Part shown: positions 37,495 to 46,321 of the stretch, one piece after another
Position numbering within the stretch: position 1 is the first letter of the stretch
How the letters are laid out: the number at the start of each line of letters is the position of its first letter
Assembly (NCBI GenBank): GCA_019745155.1
Contig: JAIETM010000007.1
Location: 279,657 to 343,656 of the forward strand
Source: Chitinophagaceae bacterium
GTDB taxonomy: Bacteria; Bacteroidota; Bacteroidia; Chitinophagales; Chitinophagaceae
Length of the DNA stretch: 64,000 bases
Reading direction: 5' to 3'
Notes under the pieces: generated by a model
Told to the model about the DNA's origin: nothing
Seen by the model: the letters and a program-made list of their open reading frames with translations, nothing else
The model's database searches: none
Program-made: the position numbers and the translations under genes

Positions 37495-39537
37495 ATGAGT
37501 GATCAGCAATTTCAGCCCTTCGTGCCGGATAATGCCAATGTGAAAGAATTTACTGTAAAGGCCATCGTGATGGGTGGCATCTTCGGTATCATCTTTGGTG
37601 CTGCAACCGTGTATCTGGCTTTGAAAGCCGGCTTAACCGTATCGGCATCTATTCCCATTGCGGTGATTGCGATTACGCTGGGTAGAAAATTTTTAGGTAC
37701 AACAATTCTTGAGAATAATATCATTCAAACTACAGGTTCTGCAGGCGAGAGTATTGCAGCCGGTGTGGTGTTTACTCTGCCGGGATTCTTATTCCTCACT
37801 GAACCCAGCAGTGCGAATTTCTTCAATTACATGACCATCCTAACCCTGGCCATTTTTGGGGGCATTCTGGGTACACTGATGATGATTCCTTTGAGAAGAT
37901 CATTGATTGTAAAAGAACATGGTGTATTGCCTTATCCTGAAGGAACAGCTTGTGGCTCTGTATTGAAAGCCGGTGAGAAGGGTGGCGATTTCGCCAAGAC
38001 TGCATTTCAGGGTTTGGGTTTTGCATTTGTGTATGCATTCTTACAAAAGATATTTCACCTGATTGCAGAAACACCAGCATTCATGACCAAGCAGGCGCAA
38101 AAATTTTATCCGTCTGCAAAAATCAGTGGTGAGATTACACCTGAGTATATGGGTGTGGGTTATATCATTGGTCCGAAAATTTCTGGCGTACTCGTAGCGG
38201 GTGGTGTATTGGCTTGGTTTGTTTTCATTCCATTATTAGCATCATTGGTGCCGGCAGATGTGATTGCTTTGCAATTAATCAAACTGGGTTATTTGGGTGG
38301 ATTGGATAAACAGGGTGGCCCTGGTGGATGGGATCCGGTAACACATACATTCAGTGATTACTCAACTGCCATTTATCGTGCCTATATCAGACAAATTGGT
38401 GCAGGTGCAGTAGCTGCTGGTGGTTTTATCACTTTGTTTAAAACGATACCAACCATTATCTCTTCATTTAGAGGAAGTATCGGTTCATTGAAAGAAGGCA
38501 GTGGTTCAGCAAGCGTGGCCAGAACAGAAAGAGATTTGTCTGTGAAGATTGTGGGCATTGGTAGTTTGGTGTTGATTTTATTGATGACTGTGTTGCCACA
38601 AGTGCCAGGCGATAGTATTCTCAGCAAATTGGTGTTGGGCATACTCGTAGTTGTATTTGGTGCATTCTTCGTTACGGTTTCTTCACGCATTGTTGGTTTG
38701 ATTGGCTCATCAAATAACCCAATCAGTGGTATGACCATCGCAACATTGATGGGTACTTGTTTGATTTTTATTGCAGTGGGCTGGACTGGTAAGGTATATG
38801 AACCCATGGCACTCGTAGTAGGTGGTATGATTTGTATTGCCGCTGCCAATGCAGGTGCTACATCACAAGATTTGAAAACGGGCTATATCGTGGGTGCTAC
38901 ACCTAAGTATCAGCAGATTGCTTTATTTATTGGTGCCATTGTTTCCTCTATAGCTATTGGTGCAACCGTAAAAATTCTGGATACGCCATCACAAGAATTA
39001 TTAGCACAGGGTATTCAACATGCGATTGGTACGGATAAATATCCTGCACCACAAGGAACCCTGATGGCTACTTTGGTAAAAGGTATTCTTTCTTTTAACC
39101 TCGATTGGCAATTTGTATTGGTTGGTGCTGCCATTGCAATAACGATGGAATTGTGCGGTATCAAAGCATTGAGTTTTGCAGTGGGTACTTATCTGCCTTT
39201 GAGTACAACGCTGCCCATCTTTATTGGTGGTGCCATCAGAGGTATTGTAGATGGCAAGAAGAAAAAATCTGGTAAAGTGATGAGTGAAGAAGAAGAAGAT
39301 TTAGGCAAGGGCAATTTATTCGCAACCGGTTTGGTGGCAGGCGGTGCAGTTGCCGGTGTGATAGTCGCTTTCTTATCTGCCAATGATACCATCACTAATT
39401 TATTGAAGAAAGTAAATCTGGAACATGGCTTGGTTGAGTCATTAGGAGAGAATGGTTACTTCTTATTAGGGGTAGGATTTTTTGTAATCATGGGTACAGT
39501 GCTATACCGTATTGCAATGAAAAAACAAGAAGCATAA
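37495..39537 (+). CDS. OPT-family oligopeptide transporter
   Basis: 680 residues from the ATG at 37495, with about 16 transmembrane helices. Conserved OPT segments: 'VFGIIFGAATVYLALKAGL'-like start ('FGIIFGAATVYLALKAGLTV'), 'ENNIIQTTGSAGESIAAG', 'LPYPEGTACGSVLKAGEKGG', and 'ANAGATSQDLKTGYIVGATP'. It imports oligopeptides or metal-chelate complexes. It sits behind the POT gene and 11 bases before an AlkB-like gene, so the latter two may be co-transcribed. Confidence 0.95.
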   Translation: MSDQQFQPFVPDNANVKEFTVKAIVMGGIFGIIFGAATVYLALKAGLTVSASIPIAVIAITLGRKFLGTTILENNIIQTTGSAGESIAAGVVFTLPGFLFLTEPSSANFFNYMTILTLAIFGGILGTLMMIPLRRSLIVKEHGVLPYPEGTACGSVLKAGEKGGDFAKTAFQGLGFAFVYAFLQKIFHLIAETPAFMTKQAQKFYPSAKISGEITPEYMGVGYIIGPKISGVLVAGGVLAWFVFIPLLASLVPADVIALQLIKLGYLGGLDKQGGPGGWDPVTHTFSDYSTAIYRAYIRQIGAGAVAAGGFITLFKTIPTIISSFRGSIGSLKEGSGSASVARTERDLSVKIVGIGSLVLILLMTVLPQVPGDSILSKLVLGILVVVFGAFFVTVSSRIVGLIGSSNNPISGMTIATLMGTCLIFIAVGWTGKVYEPMALVVGGMICIAAANAGATSQDLKTGYIVGATPKYQQIALFIGAIVSSIAIGATVKILDTPSQELLAQGIQHAIGTDKYPAPQGTLMATLVKGILSFNLDWQFVLVGAAIAITMELCGIKALSFAVGTYLPLSTTLPIFIGGAIRGIVDGKKKKSGKVMSEEEEDLGKGNLFATGLVAGGAVAGVIVAFLSANDTITNLLKKVNLEHGLVESLGENGYFLLGVGFFVIMGTVLYRIAMKKQEA

Positions 39538-39548
39538 AATAATTGGGT

Positions 39549-40601
39549 ATGCCGATCAGAGCTATTAAGTATTTATCGCCATTTGTCATGTTTGTATTGG
39601 CATGGTTTGCTTTTCAAGGAAAAGGTTGGATATGTTTTGCGCCTCTACTATATGCGTATGTTTTTATTCCAACACTGGAACTGTTTATCAAACCAGATCC
39701 CAAAAATATGAGTGCTGCTGAAGAAGAAGTAGCCAAGAAAGACGGGGTCTACGATTGGATTCTGTACGCAGTTGTGCCCTTGCAGTATGGAGCATTGATA
39801 TTGTTTCTTTTTTCTTTTCAACAAGAAGGTTTGCGTTGGGTAGACATTGCCGGAAGAATATTCTCCATGGGTTTGTTGTGCGGTGCTTTTGGTATCAATG
39901 TGGCGCATGAGTTGGGGCATAGGGTAAATACCGCAGAGCAAACAATGGCTAAGATGTTATTACTCACTTCTCAGTACATGCATTTTATCATTGAGCACAA
40001 CAAAGGCCATCACAAGCGTGTGGCCACACATGATGATCCTAGTTCTGCACGATTGCGTGAAAGTTTATTTGCTTTTTATCCCAGAACCATTGTTATGTCT
40101 TACCTCAGTGCCTGGCATATTGAAAACAATGATTTGCGTAAAGCAGGTAAACCTATGATCAGTATTTACAATGAGATGATTTGGTTTGCCATCATTCAAA
40201 TTGCTTTCATTGCATTGATTGGATGGTTTTTGGGTATCACAATCATGCTGTATTACATGGCTGCTGCCATATTGGGTATCGGTTTGCTGGAAACGGTGAA
40301 TTATATCGAACATTATGGATTGCGTAGAAAAGAATTGGAGCCGGGTAAGTTTGAGAGAGCCATGCCCGAGCATAATTGGAACAGTAATCACCTGATTGGT
40401 CGTATGATGTTATTTGAATTGAGCAGACACAGCGATCACCATTATCTGGCCAGTAGAAAATACCAGATATTACGCCATCATGATAATGCACCACAAATGC
40501 CCACTGGTTATCCGGGTATGATGATACTGGCGCATTTTCCGCCATTATTCTTTTATCTGATGGATAAGCAGATGAAGAAATACGGAATCGTTGTGCAATG
40601 A
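39549..40601 (+). CDS. AlkB-like membrane di-iron alkane/fatty-acyl monooxygenase
   Basis: 350 residues from the ATG at 39549. Six hydrophobic helices and the three histidine boxes of the membrane di-iron family: 'AHELGHR', 'EHNKGHHKR', 'SRHSDHHY', together with the AlkB marker 'NYIEHYGL'. It resembles alkane 1-monooxygenase, which hydroxylates terminal carbons of alkanes or fatty chains using electrons from rubredoxin. No rubredoxin or reductase is encoded in the window. The convergent sensor kinase ends at the next base, so the two genes abut tail to tail. Confidence 0.9.
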   Translation: MPIRAIKYLSPFVMFVLAWFAFQGKGWICFAPLLYAYVFIPTLELFIKPDPKNMSAAEEEVAKKDGVYDWILYAVVPLQYGALILFLFSFQQEGLRWVDIAGRIFSMGLLCGAFGINVAHELGHRVNTAEQTMAKMLLLTSQYMHFIIEHNKGHHKRVATHDDPSSARLRESLFAFYPRTIVMSYLSAWHIENNDLRKAGKPMISIYNEMIWFAIIQIAFIALIGWFLGITIMLYYMAAAILGIGLLETVNYIEHYGLRRKELEPGKFERAMPEHNWNSNHLIGRMMLFELSRHSDHHYLASRKYQILRHHDNAPQMPTGYPGMMILAHFPPLFFYLMDKQMKKYGIVVQ

Positions 40602-43523
40602 TTATCTGCTAATTTGAATGCTGGTGCCACCTTGTTTAGGTGCACTCTTAATCATTAGTTGAAATCCAGCTTCAGCTGCACGCTCCCGCATATTGTGTAG
40701 GCCATAGCCTGATGTTTGGGTATGTAAATCAAATCCTTGTCCGTTGTCTGTAACAGTTACAGTTAATTTGCTGTCAGACTCAATAGCGATATTGATTTCG
40801 GTAGCTGCTGCATGCCGAAGCGCATTGGTTAAAGCTTCCTGCATGATGCGCAACAATTGAATGCCCTCGTTCGGACTTAATAATCGTGCTGCTTCAATCT
40901 TTTCGCTCAGCTCTATTTGCTTATCGGGATAATTAGGTGCAATCTTATTGATCAATTGTTTAAAGCGATCGCTTAGCGATGTAATAGAAATCTGTTCATG
41001 CTGCAAAGCCCAGATGGTTTCCCTGAGTGATTGCACCATCTCGTCGGCATTTTCTTTCAGTTGTAATAACGAAGGCTCGTCGCCATGCTGCTTCTGTAGT
41101 TGTACCACATTGTTTTTGATGGCAGCAGCATAAGCACCTAGATGATCATGTAAATCGCGGGAAATTCTTTCCCGCTCTTTCATGATGGTTTGTTTTAGCT
41201 CTGCTTTCTTCAGTTCCTGTGCTAGTTTTTGTTTGGTGATGAATCGTACAAAGTACACAATGCCAATAATGGTTAAAGCGATGCACAGTAAAATGAAGAC
41301 AGGTCTTCTCCAGAATGGAGGAATACGTTCAATGCTAATTCGTGTAACAGGGGCACTATTTAGTTGAGCAGGGTCGCTTGCGCACCTTAATTCAAGCACA
41401 GATACTTGGTAAGGCAGATTGGTAAAGCTGATTTGTCGTTGATCAGCTGTAACAGTAATCCATTGATCAGATACACCCGAGAATCGGTACTGGTATATGA
41501 TTTGGGCTGCATGTAAAAATGCAGGTGCAGCAAATTCGAAGGAAATCGATTTATCCTGCTCACTCAACGTGTAACGGTCATAAATACCTGCAGGTGAGTA
41601 GTTGATACTCGCTAAGGTAAGATAGGGTTGATAAATGGCTTTCTGCTCTTTATAGGCATTTGGCTTAATGCGAATCAATCCTTCTGGACTAGCAATCAGC
41701 ATATTGCCATTAGGTTCTTTTTGCATACTGCCTAGTACAAAATCTCTAGCGCTTAAGTCATTATCCTCGTTAAACTGTCTGATATGACCTGTTTTGCTGT
41801 TGAGTAAATGCAGCCCCGCACTTGTTGCAATCCAGATATTATCCATGGTATCACTCATAACACCATAGATCACATTACTAAGCAAACCATTTTGGATATT
41901 GTATTGCGCGTGTTTTCCATTGTTGAAGCGATACACACCGCTACTCAGTGTGGCAATCCATATATTGCCTTGCTTGTCTTCGCAGGTACCGGTTACAATG
42001 GTTCTTTTAATAAATGATTCCTGATCTGTATTGCTGGAGAAACTATAGCGCACTTGTAGATTGCTATCCAAACCATTTAGTCCACTATTATTACTTACCC
42101 AAGTGATTTTTCTACTGTCGGTGAAACAATGCAGAAAATAGTTGCCAGTAAGTATGCCCTTAGGTATGAAAATAGACTTACCGAGAAGTTTTGTCCATTT
42201 GTTGCTTGTAAGCTCAAGTATATTTAATCCAGCTATCGTAGAAATAAAAAGCCTATTGCTGTTTTGATCATAATATAAATGGAAGATGGTATTAGCGGTG
42301 AGTGGACTGTTTTGCTGTGTGAATTTTTGAAGTATACTTCCTTGTTGGGTCATTTTTACAAGGCCCCATTCTTTTGAGCCCAGCCAAAGAAAACCTTCAC
42401 GATCACTGGTGATAGCCGAATAACTCTCTGTAGATATTTTCTTCAGCAACTTGCTTGTTTTCTGTTGTACATACAATCCGCTGCTGGAGCCAATCCAAGA
42501 ATTCCCTTCCTGATCAGTATGGGCACAAAGTACAGGGTCATTACCATTGGGTTTGATCACTTCAAACAAGCCTGAACTGGTGTTGTACTGGCCAAGACCT
42601 TTGTTGGCAAAGCCAATCCAGATAATACCTTCTTTTGATGCATAGGTGTAGAGTACTTCATCATTGGCAGGGATAGCTGGTTGATTTTTCAATAGCACTC
42701 CATTACTATCTGCAACGATTAGTCCTTTGGTGGTAGCAATCCACGCATTTTTTTGCAAATCAAATCCGATGTGGTTGATTCTGCGATTGAGTTGAATACT
42801 ATTGATTGTACGATTAGTTTGTTCGCCATCGGCAAGCTTTACTTGGTAGCTACCTGCAAGCGTGTTCACAATCATCCAAATGCGACGACCATCTGAATAC
42901 ATAGTAGTGAGATCAGCATTTTTCTGAAACAAGATATTGGTGTCTTTGGCATGCTGAATTGGTAGCTGAGCAATTGCTTTTTGATGGCCGTATATTAATT
43001 TGTTGCGATGTACAGTAAAGTTGGTAGGCAAGTCTTTTGGTCTCATGATTGGGTACAATGACTGGCGTTGTATATCCCAGCAGAGAATGTCGTTTTGGCT
43101 TGACATAATCAGGTTGCCATTAGACAGTCTTATCAGACTAGTGAATGCGTACTGAAAAGCCTGCTTTAGCGAAGTGTCAGGGAAATAGCGTGTAAACTTT
43201 TCTGTGTTACTATTAAAGCGATTGAGTCCGTGGCGTGTACCTATCCACAATTCACCCTTACCGTCTTCAGCAATAGCTGTAATGAATTGGTCGCTAATAG
43301 AACTGCTATCTTCTGGATTGTATTTATAGTGTTTGAATTGATATCCATCGTATCTGTTTAATCCATCCTGTGTACCTACCCATAGAAACCCTTTTTTGTC
43401 TTGATAAATACAGGTAACTGCATTTTGAGAAAGCCCGTTTCGGGTATTAAGCACGCGCAGCGCATCCTGTGCAACAGCCCATTGACCAAGTATTAGATAA
43501 ATCAATAAACACGATAAACGCAT
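40602..43523 (-). CDS. Two-component sensor kinase with beta-propeller sensor, Y_Y_Y domain and HisKA_3
   Basis: 973 residues. After a signal peptide come about 12-14 propeller repeats of the Reg_prop type ('DKKGFLWVGTQDGLNRYDGY', 'DGKGELWIGTRHGLNRF', 'DKQGNIWIATLSSGVYRF'), a Y_Y_Y domain (about 640-720), and one transmembrane helix near 735-755. The kinase follows: the HisKA_3 phosphoacceptor 'RISRDLHDHLGAYAAA' and HATPase 'ALTNALRHAAATEINIAI', 'VTDNGQGFD'. The periplasmic propellers probably sense a polymer or its products. It is divergent from a NarL-type regulator across a 92-base region holding a 20-base dyad. Confidence 0.94.
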   Translation of the reverse strand: MRLSCLLIYLILGQWAVAQDALRVLNTRNGLSQNAVTCIYQDKKGFLWVGTQDGLNRYDGYQFKHYKYNPEDSSSISDQFITAIAEDGKGELWIGTRHGLNRFNSNTEKFTRYFPDTSLKQAFQYAFTSLIRLSNGNLIMSSQNDILCWDIQRQSLYPIMRPKDLPTNFTVHRNKLIYGHQKAIAQLPIQHAKDTNILFQKNADLTTMYSDGRRIWMIVNTLAGSYQVKLADGEQTNRTINSIQLNRRINHIGFDLQKNAWIATTKGLIVADSNGVLLKNQPAIPANDEVLYTYASKEGIIWIGFANKGLGQYNTSSGLFEVIKPNGNDPVLCAHTDQEGNSWIGSSSGLYVQQKTSKLLKKISTESYSAITSDREGFLWLGSKEWGLVKMTQQGSILQKFTQQNSPLTANTIFHLYYDQNSNRLFISTIAGLNILELTSNKWTKLLGKSIFIPKGILTGNYFLHCFTDSRKITWVSNNSGLNGLDSNLQVRYSFSSNTDQESFIKRTIVTGTCEDKQGNIWIATLSSGVYRFNNGKHAQYNIQNGLLSNVIYGVMSDTMDNIWIATSAGLHLLNSKTGHIRQFNEDNDLSARDFVLGSMQKEPNGNMLIASPEGLIRIKPNAYKEQKAIYQPYLTLASINYSPAGIYDRYTLSEQDKSISFEFAAPAFLHAAQIIYQYRFSGVSDQWITVTADQRQISFTNLPYQVSVLELRCASDPAQLNSAPVTRISIERIPPFWRRPVFILLCIALTIIGIVYFVRFITKQKLAQELKKAELKQTIMKERERISRDLHDHLGAYAAAIKNNVVQLQKQHGDEPSLLQLKENADEMVQSLRETIWALQHEQISITSLSDRFKQLINKIAPNYPDKQIELSEKIEAARLLSPNEGIQLLRIMQEALTNALRHAAATEINIAIESDSKLTVTVTDNGQGFDLHTQTSGYGLHNMRERAAEAGFQLMIKSAPKQGGTSIQISR

Positions 43524-43560
43524 GGCTTTAAATTAATACATTTATCATCATGGCCGTATA

Positions 43561-43580
43561 AATACAGCATTTGCTGTATT
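43561..43580. promoter_or_regulatory. Dyad operator 1 in the sensor/regulator divergent promoter region
   Basis: AATACAGCA-TT-TGCTGTATT: perfect 9-base arms around TT. Its centre is about 47 bases from the sensor start and 45 bases from the regulator start, close to the middle of the 92-base gap. The identical 20 bases recur at 44281-44300. Size and symmetry fit a dimeric LuxR/NarL-type HTH site. Confidence 0.75.
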
Positions 43581-43615
43581 GCGGTACCATACATCTTTCG
43601 TGAATTTTATATCAG

Positions 43616-44281
43616 ATGATTCGTGTAGCAATAGTAGATGACAGGTTGGTCAATAGAAAGACAATCCGGCAAAGTCTGGAGCAGGAGTCTGATATACAGA
43701 TTGTACTGGAAGCTGTGCATGGTGAAGATTTTATGGCACAAATGCAGGCTTTATCTGCCGAACAATATCCTGATTTGGTTTTAATGGACATAGATATGCC
43801 AGTGATGAGTGGCATAGAAACCATTGCTGTAGCGAGTATTCGCTTTCCTTCTACCAAATTTTTGGTGCTCACTGTCTTTGATGATGATGAGAAAATTTTC
43901 GAAGCCATCAAAGCAGGTGCATGTGGCTACTTGCTGAAAGATGATGCAGCTAGTATGCTACATGATGCCATTGTGAACGCCTACAGTTTAAATGGTGCGC
44001 CCATGAGTCCGGCTATTGCAAGAAAGACCTTGCAGTGGCTGAAAGACAGCCAGAAACCCACTGCAGTTGCCAAAGAATCTTCTGTGATGGATACGCTTAC
44101 TGATCGTGAGCAGGAGCTCTTAAAGCTGTTAGTAGAGGGGAAGGACTATAAAGCCATCGCCACACAATTGTTTATTAGTCCGCAAACCGTACGCACACAT
44201 ATTAGTAGAATCTACGAGAAGTTGCATATCAATTCCAAAGCACAGGCAATCTTATTGGCCCATAAGTACAAATGGGTGTAA
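43616..44281 (+). CDS. NarL/LuxR-family response regulator
   Basis: 221 residues. The receiver has the acidic pair in 'RVAIVDDRL', phosphoacceptor D58 in 'LVLMDIDMPVMSGIE' and Lys in 'GYLLKDDAAS'. The C-terminal LuxR HTH is 'LTDREQELLKLLVEGKDYKA' and 'ISPQTVRTHISRIYEKL'. It is the partner of the divergent propeller sensor kinase. Because the same dyad lies before both divergent genes and before the following secreted-protein gene, the regulator probably controls its own locus. Confidence 0.95.
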   Translation: MIRVAIVDDRLVNRKTIRQSLEQESDIQIVLEAVHGEDFMAQMQALSAEQYPDLVLMDIDMPVMSGIETIAVASIRFPSTKFLVLTVFDDDEKIFEAIKAGACGYLLKDDAASMLHDAIVNAYSLNGAPMSPAIARKTLQWLKDSQKPTAVAKESSVMDTLTDREQELLKLLVEGKDYKAIATQLFISPQTVRTHISRIYEKLHINSKAQAILLAHKYKWV

Positions 44282-44300
44282 ATACAGCATTTGCTGTATT
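44281..44300. promoter_or_regulatory. Dyad operator 2 upstream of the secreted-protein gene
   Basis: An exact second copy of AATACAGCA-TT-TGCTGTATT starts on the last base of the regulator's stop codon and is centred 56 bases before the ATG at 44347. It may bind the LuxR-type regulator, or act as a hairpin between the two genes. Confidence 0.75.
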
Positions 44301-44346
44301 GTTCAGGTTCCACTCGCATAATAGTTTCACGTTTAAAACAAACCTT

Positions 44347-45390
44347 ATGCGTAGAATATTTGCACTATTCCTTTCACTCTCTTTTTTTGCTGCTAATGCA
44401 CAATCAATTGGAGAAGTAGACTTAAAAACAGTCAATAATTATGGCTTAAAAAAGCTGGACGATGCGCCTAAGAAGATTTACATCAGTCAGTTCCGTTTCA
44501 ATTTTCAAACACTGTATCTGGATAAGGAGCGTAAAGTGGGCGGATTCCGTGGTGGTAGTGAATATACCAGAAGCTATAAGAGTGATGTGGAAGCTAATTT
44601 GTCAATAGGTTTGAAAGGTTTGCAAGAGCAGGATTTAGTAGATATCGTGAATGAGGCCTACAAAGATTTGACAGAAAAGGTTAAAGCTGCGGGGTATGAA
44701 TTGGTGTCTGTAGATGCTGCAGCTGCAACAGATGAAATGCAGGGCTGGCAGCGTAAAGCCGGTGGTACATTGAACCAATCGCAGTTCGATGGATATGTAA
44801 CGGTATCACCTGCCGGATATGAATATTTGGTAAAAGCTACAAGGGATGATGGCAAGGAAAAAGGTGGCTTTTTGAGCAAGGCTCAGCCGCTGTCCAAACA
44901 GCTCGGGGGGGCTATCGTATTGGCGGTGAATATAGCTGTGCCTTTTGCTCGTGAGGCAGAATCTGGAGGCAGTAAATTATTAGGCCGTTTGGGTGGTGGT
45001 GCCAAAGTGGTGGCTGAAACCGGATTAGAGATTGGGAGTGATTGGTTGAATACATCTGGTACAGCCGGTTTTGAGAGCAGCGGAGCAACCTTGGTTGCAT
45101 TGAATGCGAAGCAGAGTATGGCGAATATCAATGTGGGCAACTGGATGCTGAAAAAGCCAATTGAGATTGGAGATGTTATTCCAAAGCAGAAATTCAAATC
45201 AGAAGAAACAGCAAAAGTAGATTGGGGTACAGACGCAGGTTTCTTCCGCGTCTATGATGTAGACAATCGCTTTATGAGTAAAGTGCATGCTGTAGAAGTG
45301 AGCTCTGCTAAGTACAAAGCAGCTGTTACCGCAGCAGCGAAGAAATACATGGATGCGGTTTGGGCAGAGATCGCCAGCAATTTGAAATAG
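44347..45390 (+). CDS. Secreted protein of unknown function, probable target of the adjacent two-component system
   Basis: 347 residues from the ATG at 44347, which opens the signal peptide 'MRRIFALFLSLSFFAANA'. The frame extends upstream to 44272, but that part would overlap the regulator gene and hide the signal. The mature protein has an early strand-rich stretch 'KKIYISQFRFNFQTLYLD', a helical middle part, and a Gly/Ala-rich segment 'SKLLGRLGGGAKVVAE'. I do not recognise a family. The operator-like dyad 56 bases before the start links it to the propeller-kinase/NarL pair. Confidence 0.75.
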   Translation: MRRIFALFLSLSFFAANAQSIGEVDLKTVNNYGLKKLDDAPKKIYISQFRFNFQTLYLDKERKVGGFRGGSEYTRSYKSDVEANLSIGLKGLQEQDLVDIVNEAYKDLTEKVKAAGYELVSVDAAAATDEMQGWQRKAGGTLNQSQFDGYVTVSPAGYEYLVKATRDDGKEKGGFLSKAQPLSKQLGGAIVLAVNIAVPFAREAESGGSKLLGRLGGGAKVVAETGLEIGSDWLNTSGTAGFESSGATLVALNAKQSMANINVGNWMLKKPIEIGDVIPKQKFKSEETAKVDWGTDAGFFRVYDVDNRFMSKVHAVEVSSAKYKAAVTAAAKKYMDAVWAEIASNLK

Positions 45391-45427
45391 TTGGTATTGA
45401 AGCATGGTTAGATTAAATCAATATTTC

Positions 45428-46249
45428 ATGAGAAAAATCGCTTTAACATACCCAATCACAGTTTGTCTTTTATTTAGCTTGTTCTTTTTAGTGCACGAGT
45501 CAAATGCCCAGCAATTGGCCGACTTCAAGTACGGCATTAAGAAGAAAAAGGAGTTCTATGGGGATAATCATTTCGATATCGGTTTTTTGGTGTCTAATAT
45601 GTCAAACCCAGGAGCACCTTATCCGGAAGGCCATCAGAAAACGGCTATTTCATTTAAGATTTTATCCAAGCGATACAATCTTGAAAAGGGTAGAAAAAGG
45701 TTCTATTGGCAGAATAAAAGTGTTGGAGATATGTTTTCATTAATGGGGGCGGTTTTACAAGACGCATCTAATGCGAAGCGAAAGGAGGGGTCTACCCTAT
45801 CACACTTACTTGGTTTTGGTAGTTGGGGTTGGAATATTAAAAAACCCACAAGAAGTAGTGCTGCAATAGGATTTAATGTAAACGATTTTGTGATTGGGTC
45901 GCACAATTTTGAACGAACTCCTACGGGTCAATTGGTGAACGGTAAAACGATTGAGCCACAAGGATTATACTATGGTGTTGGCCCCTCTTTCTTTTATGAC
46001 TACGCTATTTCAGATAAGCTGGTGCTGCAAACCCTGACTACCTACACAGTTGGCGTATACAGGCTGGTGAGCGTTAGCGGTGCTGTCAAAAATGACCAAT
46101 ACCAAAAACCACAGTTGGCGCATGTGTCTCTAGACTTGTTGAGTTCCATGGGCTTTAGGGTTGGCGTAGATTATACGCGGGTAATTGATATGGGTATATA
46201 CAAAAACAAGACTACGCGTTTAGACTTAGTGCTGGGGTATCTTTTTTAA
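45428..46249 (+). CDS. Secreted, probably outer-membrane beta-barrel-like protein, unknown function
   Basis: 273 residues from the ATG at 45428 (an ATG eight codons earlier is possible); signal peptide ends near 'VHESNAQQ'. The C-terminal half shows alternating polar/hydrophobic strands ('YYGVGPSFFYDYAISDKLVL') and ends '...TTRLDLVLGYLF', with the aromatic C-terminal residue typical of outer-membrane barrels. It lies 38 bases after the preceding unknown gene and shares its terminator, so both are likely one operon. The barrel call is inference. Confidence 0.65.
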   Translation: MRKIALTYPITVCLLFSLFFLVHESNAQQLADFKYGIKKKKEFYGDNHFDIGFLVSNMSNPGAPYPEGHQKTAISFKILSKRYNLEKGRKRFYWQNKSVGDMFSLMGAVLQDASNAKRKEGSTLSHLLGFGSWGWNIKKPTRSSAAIGFNVNDFVIGSHNFERTPTGQLVNGKTIEPQGLYYGVGPSFFYDYAISDKLVLQTLTTYTVGVYRLVSVSGAVKNDQYQKPQLAHVSLDLLSSMGFRVGVDYTRVIDMGIYKNKTTRLDLVLGYLF

Positions 46250-46293
46250 TTAAGTACTGTAAGTTTTTGTTTTTTTTTGAGTTAGGATGAATC

Positions 46294-46317
46294 AAAAAGG
46301 GGCGAAAGCCCCTTTTT
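46294..46317. terminator. Bidirectional terminator
   Basis: AAAAAGGGGC, loop GAAA, GCCCCTTTTT lies between the convergent operon ending at 46249 and acs ending at 46322. A- and T-runs on both flanks make it work both ways. Confidence 0.92.
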
Positions 46318-46321
46318 GTAT

